The notes beneath the pieces were generated by a model. The model was given only the letters and a program-made list of their open reading frames with translations, ran no database searches and was not told the DNA's origin. 64,000 nucleotides of DNA from JAOEGB01 sp041262585 (GTDB lineage Bacteria > Actinomycetota > Actinomycetes > Streptosporangiales > Streptosporangiaceae). The first letter of the stretch is position 1. Every line of letters begins with the position of its first letter. Shown piece by piece: positions 9,154-17,878 of the stretch. The position numbers and the translations under genes are program-made. The stretch lies in assembly GCF_041262585.1 (NCBI RefSeq), contig NZ_JBGCBZ010000008.1:1-64000 (forward strand), read 5' to 3'.

Positions 9154-9157
<4 letters not shown>
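7973..9157 (+). CDS. moeA: Molybdopterin molybdotransferase MoeA / gephyrin-like Glp
   Basis: The 394-residue protein has the full MoeA/gephyrin E fold. Domain I carries PPFDNSAMDGYAVRAED, domain III carries the MoCF-binding STGAELAEPG, SNSFML and TSGGVSMG, and the C-terminal domain IV is present. MoeA inserts molybdate into adenylated molybdopterin. The position between galU and a rimJ-like gene, followed by sepX/glpR, matches the corynebacterial locus where this paralogue (Glp) acts with Wag31 and the membrane receptor GlpR in division. Because moaC and mog follow directly, a Moco role is equally supported. One protein may serve both; the sequence alone cannot decide. Confidence 0.9.
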
Positions 9158-9651
<494 letters not shown>

Positions 9652-9702
9652 CGTCCGAGCCGATGTCGAGGTCAGTTCATTCGGATTGAGGGGAGTAAGG
9701 CT

Positions 9703-10179
9703 GTGCGGGCTTTGGTGATCACGGTCTCGAACAGGGCCTCCGCGGGAATGTACGAGGACCGTTCGGGGCCGCTGCTGGCGGCGCTGCTCGCCGAGGCGGG
9801 CTGTGATCCGGTGGACGGCCCCCGCGTCGTCGCCGACGGGGAGCCGGTCGAGTCGGCGCTGCGCGGAGGCATCGCCGAGGGGTACGACGTGATCGTGTCC
9901 ACCGGCGGCACCGGCGTCACCCCTCAGGACCTCACCCCCGAGATGACCCGCCGGGTCATCGACCGGGAGATCCCCGGCATCGCGGAAGCCGTACGGCAGG
10001 CGAACAGGGAGAAAGTGCCCACCTCGATCCTGTCCCGCGGCCTCGCCGGACAGGCGGGTTCGACGCTGGTCGTCAACCTCCCCGGATCGTCCGGCGGCGT
10101 CCGTGATGGGATGGCTGTGCTCGGGCCTATCCTGGGCCACGTGGTCGACCAGATCCATGGCGGTGACCACACGGCTTGA
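9703..10179 (+). CDS. mog: Molybdopterin adenylyltransferase MogA/MoaB
   Basis: The 158-residue MoCF domain protein adenylates molybdopterin ahead of molybdate insertion by MoeA. The TVSNRASAGMYEDRSGP start, the STGGTGVTPQDLTPE motif and the NLPGSSGGVRDG loop are family hallmarks. It starts at GTG behind GAGGGGAG, 51 bases after moaC. With moeA and moaC it forms a partial Moco set; moaA, moaE and moaD are not in this window. Confidence 0.9.
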   Translation: MRALVITVSNRASAGMYEDRSGPLLAALLAEAGCDPVDGPRVVADGEPVESALRGGIAEGYDVIVSTGGTGVTPQDLTPEMTRRVIDREIPGIAEAVRQANREKVPTSILSRGLAGQAGSTLVVNLPGSSGGVRDGMAVLGPILGHVVDQIHGGDHTA

Positions 10180-10238
10180 GTGGAGCCACGACACCCCTGG
10201 CGTGGCGCGTTGACCGTCTTCCGGTGGATGATTGACGA

Positions 10239-10883
10239 ATGGATCGACTTCGCGGCTGGCCGGCGACCCTGGTGGAGGGGCCCGTGGGGCTCCGACCGCT
10301 GCGCCTGCGTGACGTCCGGGACTGGCGGGACACCCGGTTGCGCAACGCCGAGTGGCTGCGACCCTGGGAGCCGAGCAATCCGGAGACTCCCCTGTTCAGG
10401 ACGGGTCTCGGGCCGTACGTCTCGATGGTCGGCACGCTCAGGCGGGAGGCGCGCCAGGGGCTGGCTTTGCCGTGGATCGTCACTTATGACGGAGCGTTCG
10501 CGGGGCAGCTCACCGTCGGGGCCGTGGTCTGGGGTTCCGCGCGGTCGGCCCAGGTGGGCTACTGGATCGACGGCGCCCTCGCCGGGCGCGGCATCATCCC
10601 GACCGCCCTCGCCATGGCGGTCGATCACTGCTTCTTCACCACCGGCTTACACCGTCTCGAGGCCAACATCCGTCCGGAGAACCACGCCAGCCGCAGGGTC
10701 GTGGAGAAGCTCGGCTTCCGCGAGGAGGGCGTCCGCAGGCGCCAGCTGCACATCGACGGCGCGTGGCGCGACCACATCTGCTACGCCCTGACGGTCGAGG
10801 ACGTGCCACGCGGCCTCCTCGTCCAGTGGCGCAGGACTTCGGACGGCTCGGCCGCCCGGCGAAGCGAGCCCAGCCCGGGTTAG
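10239..10883 (+). CDS. GNAT acetyltransferase, RimJ/RimL type
   Basis: The 214-residue protein is a GNAT N-acetyltransferase of the RimJ/RimL class, which acetylates alpha-amino groups of ribosomal or other proteins with acetyl-CoA. The motif A region (GYWIDGALAGRGIIPTALAMAVD) and the C-terminal ANIRPENHASRRVVEKLGFREEG are characteristic. Its place between moeA and the sepX-like gene is conserved across actinobacteria (rimJ, Rv0995). The substrate cannot be read from the sequence. Confidence 0.88.
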   Translation: MDRLRGWPATLVEGPVGLRPLRLRDVRDWRDTRLRNAEWLRPWEPSNPETPLFRTGLGPYVSMVGTLRREARQGLALPWIVTYDGAFAGQLTVGAVVWGSARSAQVGYWIDGALAGRGIIPTALAMAVDHCFFTTGLHRLEANIRPENHASRRVVEKLGFREEGVRRRQLHIDGAWRDHICYALTVEDVPRGLLVQWRRTSDGSAARRSEPSPG

Positions 10884-11063
10884 CCAAACGATCTCCGGGA
10901 AGGTCCGGTCGGGATCGAATTACATGAACAGCTTTGACGATCTCGCGACACACCGGACTCAATGCTCGTCAACGAGCGACACGCAGTCTTACGGTGCGTG
11001 ACGTGAGCACCTCTCCGATGACACGAGTCCCCGGATGTGTTCACCATGCCCGGAGGTGGCCGC

Positions 11064-11825
11064 ATGGGTAGCGCCCTCCTCTATCTCGCCATCGTCGTCA
11101 TGTGGTTGAGCGTCCTGCTGCCGATGTGGCTGCGCAGGGACCGGCATGTCCACGACGACCTCTACGACGACCAGCCCGCCGAGGCGGACACGGTCGTCGA
11201 CGGCCCGCCCGAGGACCGCTCCAACGCCGCACCGGAGGAGCAGTCCCCGGCGTCCTCGCCCGCACCCATCACCCTCGGCGCATCCGCCACCGGCTCCGTG
11301 GCACGGTCTCCAAGCGGGATCGACTCTCCGAGCGGGATGGGGTCGGCGGCTGGGGGTGCCTTGGGAGCCGGCGAAGGGAACCCCGCCACGGCTGACGCCG
11401 GGGGCGACGGCGCTCCTGCCGCAGCCAAGGGCGAGAGCGCGGCACCGGCGCGGCCCCGCCGTACCCAAGCGCGACGGCGGGCCGCCATCGTGGCCCGCCG
11501 TCGCAGGCGGCTCCTGTGGAGCATCCTGCTCCTCCTGGCGTCTGTAGTGACGGCCGCCGTCCGGGTCATGCCCTGGTGGGGCGTGACCCCCTCAGGCGTG
11601 CTCCTGGTGACGTACATCGCCGTCCTGCGCGTCGCCGTACGGGTCGACAGTGAGCAGCGGGAGAAGGCGGCTCGGGCCCGGGCGGAGCACCTGCGCCGGG
11701 CGCGGCAGCGCCGCCGCGCCCTGGCGGCCATGGCGCGCGAGGCGGAGATCATCCAGTTCGAGGCGCGCAAGCGCACCCAGGTCTTCGACCAGTACGCCGA
11801 CGGACGCCGCGCGGTGGGGGACTGA
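11064..11825 (+). CDS. SepX/GlpR-like divisome membrane protein
   Basis: The start is the ATG at 11064, preceded by GGAGGTGG at good spacing, rather than the in-frame ATG at 11037. The 253-residue protein has an N-terminal helix (ALLYLAIVVMWLSVLLPMWL) and a long disordered Ser/Ala/Pro/Gly region (about residues 35-135). A basic stretch and two closely spaced helices follow (about 155-195), then an Arg-rich cytoplasmic tail (about 205-253). This architecture and the galU-glp-rimJ order match SepX of Streptomyces and GlpR of Corynebacterium, which links septal FtsZ-ring proteins and polar growth to the gephyrin-like Glp. Function is assigned from family and synteny, not from a catalytic motif. 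Confidence 0.75.
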   Translation: MGSALLYLAIVVMWLSVLLPMWLRRDRHVHDDLYDDQPAEADTVVDGPPEDRSNAAPEEQSPASSPAPITLGASATGSVARSPSGIDSPSGMGSAAGGALGAGEGNPATADAGGDGAPAAAKGESAAPARPRRTQARRRAAIVARRRRRLLWSILLLLASVVTAAVRVMPWWGVTPSGVLLVTYIAVLRVAVRVDSEQREKAARARAEHLRRARQRRRALAAMAREAEIIQFEARKRTQVFDQYADGRRAVGD

Positions 11826-11874
11826 CGGGATGGCGCGAGAAGCCCCAAGAGTTTGCTAACCTAGTCGAGTCGTT

Positions 11875-11948
11875 GGGGCTATAGCGCAGTCCGGTAGCGC
11901 ACTTCGTTCGCATCGAAGGGGTCTGGGGTTCAAATCCCCATAGCTCCA
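11875..11948 (+). tRNA. tRNA-Ala (anticodon CGC)
   Basis: The 74-nt cloverleaf is complete. Acceptor GGGGCTA pairs with TAGCTCC (one G-T), with discriminator A. The anticodon stem CTTCG/CGAAG encloses TTCGCAT, giving CGC, which reads GCG. The T loop is TTCAAAT. CCA is not encoded. It lies 49 bases after sepX and marks the left edge of the accessory segment. No second copy of its 3' end was noticed to the right. Confidence 0.95.
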
Positions 11949-11966
11949 CAACGAACAGGCAGGTGA

Positions 11967-11996
11967 GGGCCTTGCCCGCTGAGGCGGGCAAGGCCC
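11967..11996 (+). terminator. Terminator after tRNA-Ala
   Basis: A perfect 13-bp stem (GGGCCTTGCCCGC with GCGGGCAAGGCCC) has loop TGAG and is followed by TTCTG. It is 18 bases past the tRNA and probably ends a sepX/tRNA or tRNA-only transcript. Confidence 0.8.
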
Positions 11997-12090
11997 TTCT
12001 GTTTCCTGCGGGAGAATTTTGGGAGAGGGGAGCGACGATGAGCGACACCGCCCACCTTGACCACAGCCCGCCCGCACCTAGGCTCGTCCC

Positions 12091-12182
12091 ATGAGCGCCC
12101 AGTCCGTCCAGGACCCGCGGTAGTACCCCGAGGCCATCCTGGCCGTACTGCCGGAGCGGTGGCATCAGCAGTCACCACGATG
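12091..12182 (+). pseudogene. Truncated DUF6247-type antitoxin remnant
   Basis: Reading from the ATG at 12091 gives MSAQSVQDPR, a TAG at 12121, then YPEAILAVLPERWHQQ in the same frame, after which similarity ends. The second block resembles the start of DUF6247 proteins, which accompany RelE/ParE-like toxins in actinomycetes. The premature stop and loss of the rest of the domain make it non-functional. The toxin-like remnant follows at once, as if a deletion removed the middle of a toxin-antitoxin pair. The family call rests on one short block. Confidence 0.5.
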
Positions 12183-12475
12183 ACCGCTCAACCGCATGAG
12201 ACGCACCGCACGCCAGAGGAGACGGCCGAGGCGCGGCCGCACTACATGGAGCTGCTGGCCATGTTGGAGGTAGCTCCATGGGCTGGCGATCCGTTCAGGG
12301 AGGACCGGCCCGAGGGCACATGCGAAACAGGTCTTCGGCGGCCGCGGAATCGCAACCTACGTCGTGGTGGAGGAGCGGCGCGTGGTCTACGTCGTGCGGA
12401 CCATGTGGCTCGGCTGACCACGTCGACGACGAGACAGAGATGATCACCATCACTCGCGTGCTCTGGGCCGACTAG
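12183..12475 (+). pseudogene. Frameshifted RelE/ParE-like toxin remnant
   Basis: Three short blocks in three successive frames read as one small toxin-like protein. They are RPHYMELLAMLEVAPWAGDP near 12236, QVFGGRGIATYVVVEERR and VVYVVRTMWLG ending at a TGA at 12415, and DDETEMITITRVLWAD ending at TAG 12473. The patterns MLEVAPWAGDP and RRVVYVVRTMW are typical of RelE/ParE-fold proteins paired with DUF6247 antitoxins. At least two frameshifts are needed, so the gene is dead. Whether the last block belongs to the same gene is uncertain. Confidence 0.55.
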
Positions 12476-12943
12476 GCCGACCGGGCCCTGCTGTTCCTCG
12501 GCGAGATCACCGTGACCACCTTGGACGTCGTCCCGGCCCGCCAGCGCGAGAGCTCCCTATCAAGCAGTGGGATCGGCGAGGTTGGGCCACATCTCGAACC
12601 GCGCCGCGATCGCGTTCTCCCACAAGTCAGGGGGCCTCGCCCGAATGCTTCTGATCGAAAGACCAGGGAGGCCGGGAATCGCGCTCGGCCGGACGAATTG
12701 GCTCAGGCATCCTGAGGGCATCCTGATACGTCACCATTACGCAAGGGTCTTCCCACCCACGCGCTTGCGCGTGTTGTGGCGGCCCAATCGACCCTAAAGA
12801 AGAGGTCTCCTTGGGTGCTACCAGCCTATGTCCTTGGGAACTCCTTGCACCCGATGACATGGGACGGAGAGAGGCACTGCCCTTCGTCGCCGACCCGCGG
12901 CCCGTCGGATGGGTCGACCCGCAGAATGTGCAATGCTTCAAAC
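12476..12943. other. Intergenic stretch without a convincing gene
   Basis: Short frames cross this region (for example one reading GHISNRAAIAFSHKSGGLARMLLIE near 12590), but none has a start with a ribosome site and sustained G/C-rich third positions. It may hold further debris from the accessory segment. No repeat or RNA structure was recognised. Confidence 0.4.
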
Positions 12944-13216
12944 ATGGAGATCGAGGCGTTAACTGAGGACGAGGTTGTTCTCATCCTGAGCCGAGACGAC
13001 GTAGCCTTGATCAACAACGCCCTCAACGAGGTGTGCAACGGCATCCACTGGGACGACGCAGAGCTTCGGACACGGACTGGCTTCACTCGGGAAGAGGTGC
13101 GCGCAGCTCTAAAGCTCATCAATAGGGCAGGCCGCGAGATGGGGCAAGCGCGGGTAACAGGCGCAAGTCGGGCTGACCTACTTTCGTGCGGCCTTACCGT
13201 GCCACGCGTCCAGTGA
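12944..13216 (+). CDS. Small conserved hypothetical protein
   Basis: The 90-residue protein beginning MEIEALTEDEVVLILSRDD has an acidic first half and a helical second half (FTREEVRAALKLINRAGREM). Similar short proteins of unknown role occur in actinomycetes, often as isolated genes. The frame is open further upstream to 12776, but that part has atypical composition. The ATG at 12944 gives the family-like N-terminus. Third-position GC is lower than in neighbouring core genes, in keeping with an accessory origin. No function is proposed. Confidence 0.6.
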   Translation: MEIEALTEDEVVLILSRDDVALINNALNEVCNGIHWDDAELRTRTGFTREEVRAALKLINRAGREMGQARVTGASRADLLSCGLTVPRVQ

Positions 13217-13391
13217 TAGAGGTTATCCACGGTGAATGGCGAGCAATCATGGGCAGGACTCACCGGCTCTGACCTGCGCTGCAGCAGCTCAGCTGTGTGC
13301 GTGTCGAAGTCTTCCAACCTGTTTGTTCCAGGTCAATATGGTTTGTGACATAGATCCGTAACCTGTAATTCTGGGGCTTCCGGGTAAGAAC

Positions 13392-13424
13392 AGAGGCCGA
13401 CTCCGCCCAGCGGGACCGGCCTCT
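13392..13424. terminator. Bidirectional terminator between convergent genes
   Basis: AGAGGCCG and CGGCCTCT form a perfect 8-bp stem with a smaller inner CCGC/GCGG helix. It lies between the 3' ends of the plus-strand small gene and the minus-strand membrane protein, so it could serve both. Confidence 0.6.
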
Positions 13425-13466
13425 CCGATCCTCCGGGTCACCAGCCCCCCGCTGTAATAAGTCGCA

Positions 13467-13868
13467 TCAAGCTGGGGGAGGCTCATCTTTCTCCGCTTCG
13501 GCCTTCGCGCGCCCCCTGACGAGAATGACCATCGCACCCACGGTGCCGATCAATAGAGCGGCGCCCGCAGTGAAAAAGGCCGGCGATCCGACTTCCACGC
13601 CTTGCGTCGTGACGGAGCCGGCTACTACTGCCGCGGCCCAGGTCGCAACAGCGATCAGGCAGAGCATGCCCGCAAGGGAATCCCTGCGAGCGCGCCACCG
13701 GTGAAACATGAGAATCATGCCGCCGCTGCCGGCGAAGAAGGCAACGGCCTGAAGGCGCTCCGGCCAGGTTGACCAGTAATTGCTGAACATGTAGACCTGC
13801 GAGACAGCGGCGGCGAGTAAGCCGACCAACCAGACGATACGTGGCACGGACCTCGGCACTTTAGGCAC
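13467..13868 (-). CDS. Small four-helix membrane protein, unknown
   Basis: The 133-residue protein has four predicted membrane helices (about residues 10-28, 38-55, 65-84 and 93-114), separated by short loops with one basic turn (HRWRARRDS). The C-terminus is charged (GRAKAEAEKDEPPPA). No family motif was recognised. It is an isolated gene in the accessory segment, between a terminator and the WYL regulator on the same strand. Confidence 0.65.
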   Translation of the reverse strand: MPKVPRSVPRIVWLVGLLAAAVSQVYMFSNYWSTWPERLQAVAFFAGSGGMILMFHRWRARRDSLAGMLCLIAVATWAAAVVAGSVTTQGVEVGSPAFFTAGAALLIGTVGAMVILVRGRAKAEAEKDEPPPA

Positions 13869-13984
13869 GACGACGCACTCTAGCGATCAGATGACGTACC
13901 TGCCCGGTAGTCCTCAAATGGGGCGTTCGGAGGCGGGCAGGACAAAGGCTCGTCAGATGATCGCCTGACGGGTCTTGTCGCTCT

Positions 13985-14956
13985 TCAGAGACCATCTTTG
14001 AACTGGGCCCGGTTGAACCGGGCTCCCCAGTTGTGGATCTGGTCGAGCAATTCGGGAGGGCTGAGGACGCGGAAATCAGCGCCGAGCACGCCCAGTGCCA
14101 TGGTCGGCCAGTCGAGGGAGTCGGCGGTCATGCGCATCCGGCAATGCTCGGCGTCAACCTTCTCGACTGTGCTCCACCTGCCGATCCGTTCGTGCACGAT
14201 CTCGGCCGGGGCGTCGACCAGGACCTCCACCCGGTACGGGCGGGGCAGGTTGTCCAGGCCGGCGCGGACGAACTCGGCGGCGTCGGCGGCGGGCAGGTCG
14301 CGGGGCCGGAACCGGGAGCCGGTGCCGTGCGGCTCGGTGAGCCGGTCGACCCGGAAGCTGCGCCAGTCGTGCTGGGTGAGGTCGTAGGCGACCAGGTACC
14401 AGCGGCGGCCGAGGCAGACCAGCCGATACGGTTCGGTGTGCCGGTCGGTGTGCCGGCCGTCGGCGGCGGTGTAGGAGAAGCGGAGCTGTTCGCTGTCCCG
14501 GCAGGCCAGCGCGACCGCGGTGAGCACGCCCGGGTCGACGCCCGCCCTGGCCGGGCCGTCCCAGCCGGCGGGCACAGTCATCGCGCGCAGCGCGTCGATC
14601 CGGCGCCGCAGCCGGGCCGGCATCACTTGCACCACCTTGGCCAGCACCCGCACCGAGGACTCCGCGATGCCCTCCACCGCACCCTGCGCGGCGGCCTGCA
14701 GCCCCACGGCCAAGGCGACCGCCTCCTCGTCGTCGATCACCAACGGCGGCAGTGCCGCGCCGGCGGCGAGCTGGTAGCCGCCGTCCACGCCGCGCTGCGC
14801 CTCGACCGGATAGCCCAGCTCGCGCAGCCGGTCGACGTCCCGGCGCAGGGTGCGGACCGAGACTTCCAGCCGCTCGGCCAGTTTGGTGCCCTGCCAGTAC
14901 CGGTGAGTCTGGAGCAGGGACAGCAGCCGCAGCGTCCGGGCGCTGGTGTTCGCCAT
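13985..14956 (-). CDS. WYL-domain transcriptional regulator (YafY type)
   Basis: The 323-residue regulator has an N-terminal winged helix (about 1-60; TLRLLSLLQTHRYWQGTKLAERLEVSVRTLRRDVDRLRELGY) and a WYL domain (about 140-230; RWYLVAYDLTQHDWRSFRVDRL). A C-terminal WCX-type extension follows. WYL domains bind ligands such as nucleic acids or nucleotides and control stress, DNA-damage or metabolic genes. It is divergent from the DinB-like gene across 96 bases, which makes that gene its most likely target (inference). Confidence 0.9.
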   Translation of the reverse strand: MANTSARTLRLLSLLQTHRYWQGTKLAERLEVSVRTLRRDVDRLRELGYPVEAQRGVDGGYQLAAGAALPPLVIDDEEAVALAVGLQAAAQGAVEGIAESSVRVLAKVVQVMPARLRRRIDALRAMTVPAGWDGPARAGVDPGVLTAVALACRDSEQLRFSYTAADGRHTDRHTEPYRLVCLGRRWYLVAYDLTQHDWRSFRVDRLTEPHGTGSRFRPRDLPAADAAEFVRAGLDNLPRPYRVEVLVDAPAEIVHERIGRWSTVEKVDAEHCRMRMTADSLDWPTMALGVLGADFRVLSPPELLDQIHNWGARFNRAQFKDGL

Positions 14957-15052
14957 GTCCTGAAGTCTTCCGCAATTCAGGTCGGAAAGTGACCGCTATT
15001 GCCACCAGTGTGGTCTGTGACCGGCAGAACAGAACAACGGAAGGCAGAGACC

Positions 15053-15610
15053 ATGACCGTCAACGAGCTGACCACCCGCGACACCGCCGCCGCGCCGGTC
15101 GCAACCGGTGAGCGCGCCGACCTGCTCGCGATGCTGGCCAAGCACCGGCACTTCCTGCGCTTCACCACCCGCGACCTCACCGACGAGCAGGCCGGACAGC
15201 GGACCACCGCCAGCGAGCTGTGCCTGGGCGGCCTGATCAAGCACGTCACGGCGGTCGAGCGGAACTGGGTGGGCTTCATCCTGGACGGTCCGTCGGCGAT
15301 GGCCGACTTCACCGCCATGACCGAGGCCGACTGGGCCCGGTGGGCCGACGAGTTCCGGCTGCTGCCCGGTGAGACGCTGGCCGGTGTGCTGGCCGGCTAC
15401 GCCGAGGTGGCCCGCCGGACCGACGAACTGGTCGCCACCCTGCCCGACCTGGACGCCGCCCAGCCGCTGCCGAAGGCCCCGTGGTTCGAGGCCGACGCGC
15501 GATGGTCGGCCCGCCGGGTGCTGATGCACATCCTGTCCGAGACCGCCCAGCACGCCGGCCACGCCGACATCATCCGCGAGTCCCTGGACGGCGCCAAAAG
15601 CATGGGCTGA
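15053..15610 (+). CDS. DinB-family (DUF664) protein
   Basis: The start is the ATG at 15053 after GGAAGG. The 185-residue protein has the DinB/DUF664 four-helix layout: LLAMLAKHRHFLRFTTRDLTDEQA, then LCLGGLIKHVTAVERNW and LMHILSETAQHAGHADIIRE. The two histidine regions (KHV and HAGHAD) supply the metal-binding His triad of the fold. Actinobacterial members include mycothiol-dependent enzymes, but this one is not assigned further. The divergent WYL regulator probably controls it. Confidence 0.88.
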   Translation: MTVNELTTRDTAAAPVATGERADLLAMLAKHRHFLRFTTRDLTDEQAGQRTTASELCLGGLIKHVTAVERNWVGFILDGPSAMADFTAMTEADWARWADEFRLLPGETLAGVLAGYAEVARRTDELVATLPDLDAAQPLPKAPWFEADARWSARRVLMHILSETAQHAGHADIIRESLDGAKSMG

Positions 15611-15718
15611 CCAGCGGCGCGGCCAGGGCGTTGCTTCGGCGGCTGGACCAAGACCTTCACCGCCCCGTTCGGCCGTCGTGTTCCCGGCGTTGTCGTAGGC
15701 GACTACTACGCTCAGCGG

Positions 15719-16564
15719 GTGACGACAGAGGGTGATCTTGAGCTGAGCGACGGACGCACGCTGCACTACTACGACATGGGCGCGGACGGAGCGGATGGCA
15801 GGCTCGCCGTTTTCTGGCACCACGGCACGCCGAACGTCGGCGCGCCTCCCGAGCCCCTCTTCGTGGCCGCGACGCGGCTCGGCATCCGCTGGGTCTCGTA
15901 TGACCGGCCCGGATACGGCGGATCAACTCCTTGCCCCGGCCGGGACGTGGCGTCGGCGGCCGCTTACGTGGCCGGCGTCGCCGACGCGCTGGGCATCGAT
16001 CGGTTCGCGGTCATGGGCCATTCCGGCGGCGGCTCGCATGCCCTCGCGTGCGGCGTGCTGCTGCCGGAACGCGTCCTGGGCGTGGTCAGCGTGGCCGGGC
16101 CCGCCCCGTTCGGCGCGGAGGGGCTTGACTGGTTCGCGGGCATGGCCGCCTCCGGCGTGGCGTCCCTGCGCGCCGCCGCCCAGGGACGCGCGGCGAAGGA
16201 GGGGCACGAGGCTTCGGGCGCCGAGTATGACCCCGAGTTCACCCCGGCCGATCATGCGGCGCTCTCCGGCGCGTGGTCCTGGTTCGGTGAAATCGTCGGC
16301 CCGGCTGTGGAGGGCGGCCCGGGCGGGTTGATAGACGACGACCTCGCCTACGTCTCCCCGTGGGGCTTCGACCCCGCGCAGGTGAAAGTGCCGGTCCTGT
16401 TATCGCACGGTGGCCGGGATCGGGTCATCCCGAGCGCGCACAGCGAGTGGCTCGCGCGCCGCTGCCCGTGGGCGGAGCTGCGGCTGTCCCCGGACGACGG
16501 ACACATCTCGATCCTCAACTCCGGCGAGGCCGCCATGGAATGGCTCCGGGAGCACGCCGTTTAG
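15719..16564 (+). CDS. Alpha/beta hydrolase
   Basis: The 281-residue protein has the alpha/beta hydrolase core: the oxyanion region WHHGTPN (about 39-45), the nucleophile elbow GHSGGGS, then SHGGRDRVIP (acid residue region) and DDGHISI (catalytic His). The substrate cannot be predicted; such enzymes often act on esters, lactones or epoxides. The GTG start lacks a good Shine-Dalgarno, and TACGCT sits just upstream, so a leaderless transcript is possible. It shares strand with the DinB gene but is 108 bases away. Confidence 0.87.
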   Translation: MTTEGDLELSDGRTLHYYDMGADGADGRLAVFWHHGTPNVGAPPEPLFVAATRLGIRWVSYDRPGYGGSTPCPGRDVASAAAYVAGVADALGIDRFAVMGHSGGGSHALACGVLLPERVLGVVSVAGPAPFGAEGLDWFAGMAASGVASLRAAAQGRAAKEGHEASGAEYDPEFTPADHAALSGAWSWFGEIVGPAVEGGPGGLIDDDLAYVSPWGFDPAQVKVPVLLSHGGRDRVIPSAHSEWLARRCPWAELRLSPDDGHISILNSGEAAMEWLREHAV

Positions 16565-16885
16565 GCCGGCGCCGTCAAAGGCGCCATCAAATGCGGAGCG
16601 GATCGGCGCAGGACCCCTGGACGCCGGACCCTCCTCATGATCGGCAGGATCGAAGCGGCACCGCCCGCGTCTCATCGCCCTCTCCCGGTGGTCCCGCTGG
16701 TGGCGAGGCGCATCATGATGACAGGTGGGCCGACGCGCGGCTTCAGGCCGCACGTCCCGGACGGCCCCACGATCTCGGGGCCATCACGCCTACGCCATTC
16801 TGGAGGTCCTCAAAGTCGCGGCCCTGCTCACCACCGGCATCCTGCTGCTGAGGGCATGAACCACCCCATACCGAAAGGCGTCACC
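16565..16885 (+). other. Intergenic stretch with a short membrane-protein remnant
   Basis: No complete gene is evident. In one frame the last 23 codons before a TGA at 16858 read HAYAILEVLKVAALLTTGILLLRA, a plausible C-terminal membrane helix (DoxX/DUF-like), but no intact upstream part is found. It may be a decayed gene that once preceded the cupin gene. Confidence 0.35.
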
Positions 16886-17230
16886 ATGGAGCCGATATCA
16901 CTGACCACCCTGGCGAGCGAGCACCTGGCCAAGGCGCGGGAGAACACGAGTGGGCGCAGTGCGCAGACCGTTCACGGCGGACACCAGCACTCCCTGCGCC
17001 AGACGCTGATCGCACTGGCCGCAGGGCGTGGCCTCGACGAGCACGAGAGCCCCGGCGAGGCCACGTTGCAGGTGCTGCAGGGACGCGTGCGCGTCGCGAG
17101 CAGCCACGACACCTGGGAAGGCGCGGCAGGCGACTACCTCGTCATACCGCCGGAGCGGCACAACCTGACCGCGCTCGACGACTCCGCCGTCCTGCTCACC
17201 GTGGCGGTGGACTCCGGCCCGGCCACCTGA
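16886..17230 (+). CDS. Single-domain cupin protein
   Basis: The ATG at 16886 follows GAAAGGCG and gives 114 residues. The cupin pattern is visible: LRQTLIALAAGRGLDEHESPGEATLQVLQGRVRV (motif 1, with His and Glu metal ligands), then AGDYLVIPPERHNLTALDDSAVLLTV (motif 2). Proteins of this size bind a metal and often serve in small-molecule sensing or stress metabolism. No partner gene indicates the substrate. Confidence 0.82.
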   Translation: MEPISLTTLASEHLAKARENTSGRSAQTVHGGHQHSLRQTLIALAAGRGLDEHESPGEATLQVLQGRVRVASSHDTWEGAAGDYLVIPPERHNLTALDDSAVLLTVAVDSGPAT

Positions 17231-17273
17231 CCGCCCGCTCAATCGTGAGGCCGGGTCGTTCGATGCTGAGGCT

Positions 17274-17543
17274 TCAGGGGCGCCACTCGTCACGGTAGCC
17301 GGGGTGCCAGTCGTAGGCGGCGGCTTCGAGACGGAGGAGGTGCTCGGCCTGGGCCCGCTCCCCGACGTCGATCAACCCGCCGCCGAGGATGTGGGCGAGG
17401 TAGTTGAGGCGTTCCCTCTTGGCTGTGAGGTCGCGCTCTTCCTGGAGATACGCGGCCAGAGCCTCGTCGGATGTGGCGTCGTCGATGGAGCCGCGCGCCG
17501 CGTCGTCGAGGCATGCGCGGATGAAGGCGATCAGCTCAGTCAT
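17274..17543 (-). CDS. DUF6221 family protein
   Basis: The 89-residue protein begins MTELIAFIRACLDDAARG and ends with RLEAAAYDWHPGYRDEWRP, the start and end pattern of DUF6221 proteins, which are abundant and uncharacterised in actinomycetes. The ATG follows GAGGG. It lies next to an 18-bp tandem repeat, and a frame through that repeat overlaps its start, so upstream sequence may have been lost or expanded. Confidence 0.7.
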   Translation of the reverse strand: MTELIAFIRACLDDAARGSIDDATSDEALAAYLQEERDLTAKRERLNYLAHILGGGLIDVGERAQAEHLLRLEAAAYDWHPGYRDEWRP

Positions 17544-17557
17544 CGGCGGCCCTCATG

Positions 17558-17650
17558 AACAGGCCGCGCACGATAAGCAGGCCGCGCACGATAAGCAGGC
17601 CGGGCACGATAAGCAGGCCGGGCACGATGAACAGGCCGCGCACGAGCGTG
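17558..17650. repeat. 18-bp tandem repeat, five copies
   Basis: The unit CAGGCCGCGCACGATAAG recurs five times with small changes (GCGC/GGGC; GATAAG/GATGAA). Because 18 is a multiple of three, minus-strand frames stay open and encode CPACLS or CAACLS repeats or RARPAY repeats. No convincing gene start was found, so it is listed as a repeat only. Confidence 0.8.
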
Positions 17651-17847
17651 CGGGCGTGCCGCCTGGCCCGGGCCGGCTTGGCGGGAACCCGGCGACCGTG
17701 ACGGCCCGACCGTACGGACCGACACCCGCGTACCCTCCGCAGTCGAGATCGCTCATGCCGCCATCCTCCCCCAACGGCTCACGCTGTTCCGATGATTCGG
17801 TACAAGCCGGGCGTCAGGAGCACTCCGCCGAAAGGTAGGAGATGGGC

Positions 17848-17878
17848 AGGGCCGCCTTGCTGGGGCAGAGGCGGCCCT
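17848..17878 (-). terminator. Possible terminator after the ParA-like gene
   Basis: A 10-bp GC-rich stem (AGGGCCGCCT with AGGCGGCCCT) with an 11-base loop lies about 65 bases beyond the 3' end of the minus-strand ATPase gene. No T-tract follows, as is usual in this genome. Confidence 0.5.

Noticed and set aside
13340..13365. End of an IS481-like insertion sequence
   Set aside because: GGTTTGTGACATAGATCCGTAACC resembles sequence near some IS ends, but there is no transposase remnant and no matching second end.
17553..17774. Cys-rich 73-codon minus-strand gene
   Set aside because: Its second half is only the 18-bp tandem repeat and its first half matches nothing known; no convincing ribosome site precedes it.
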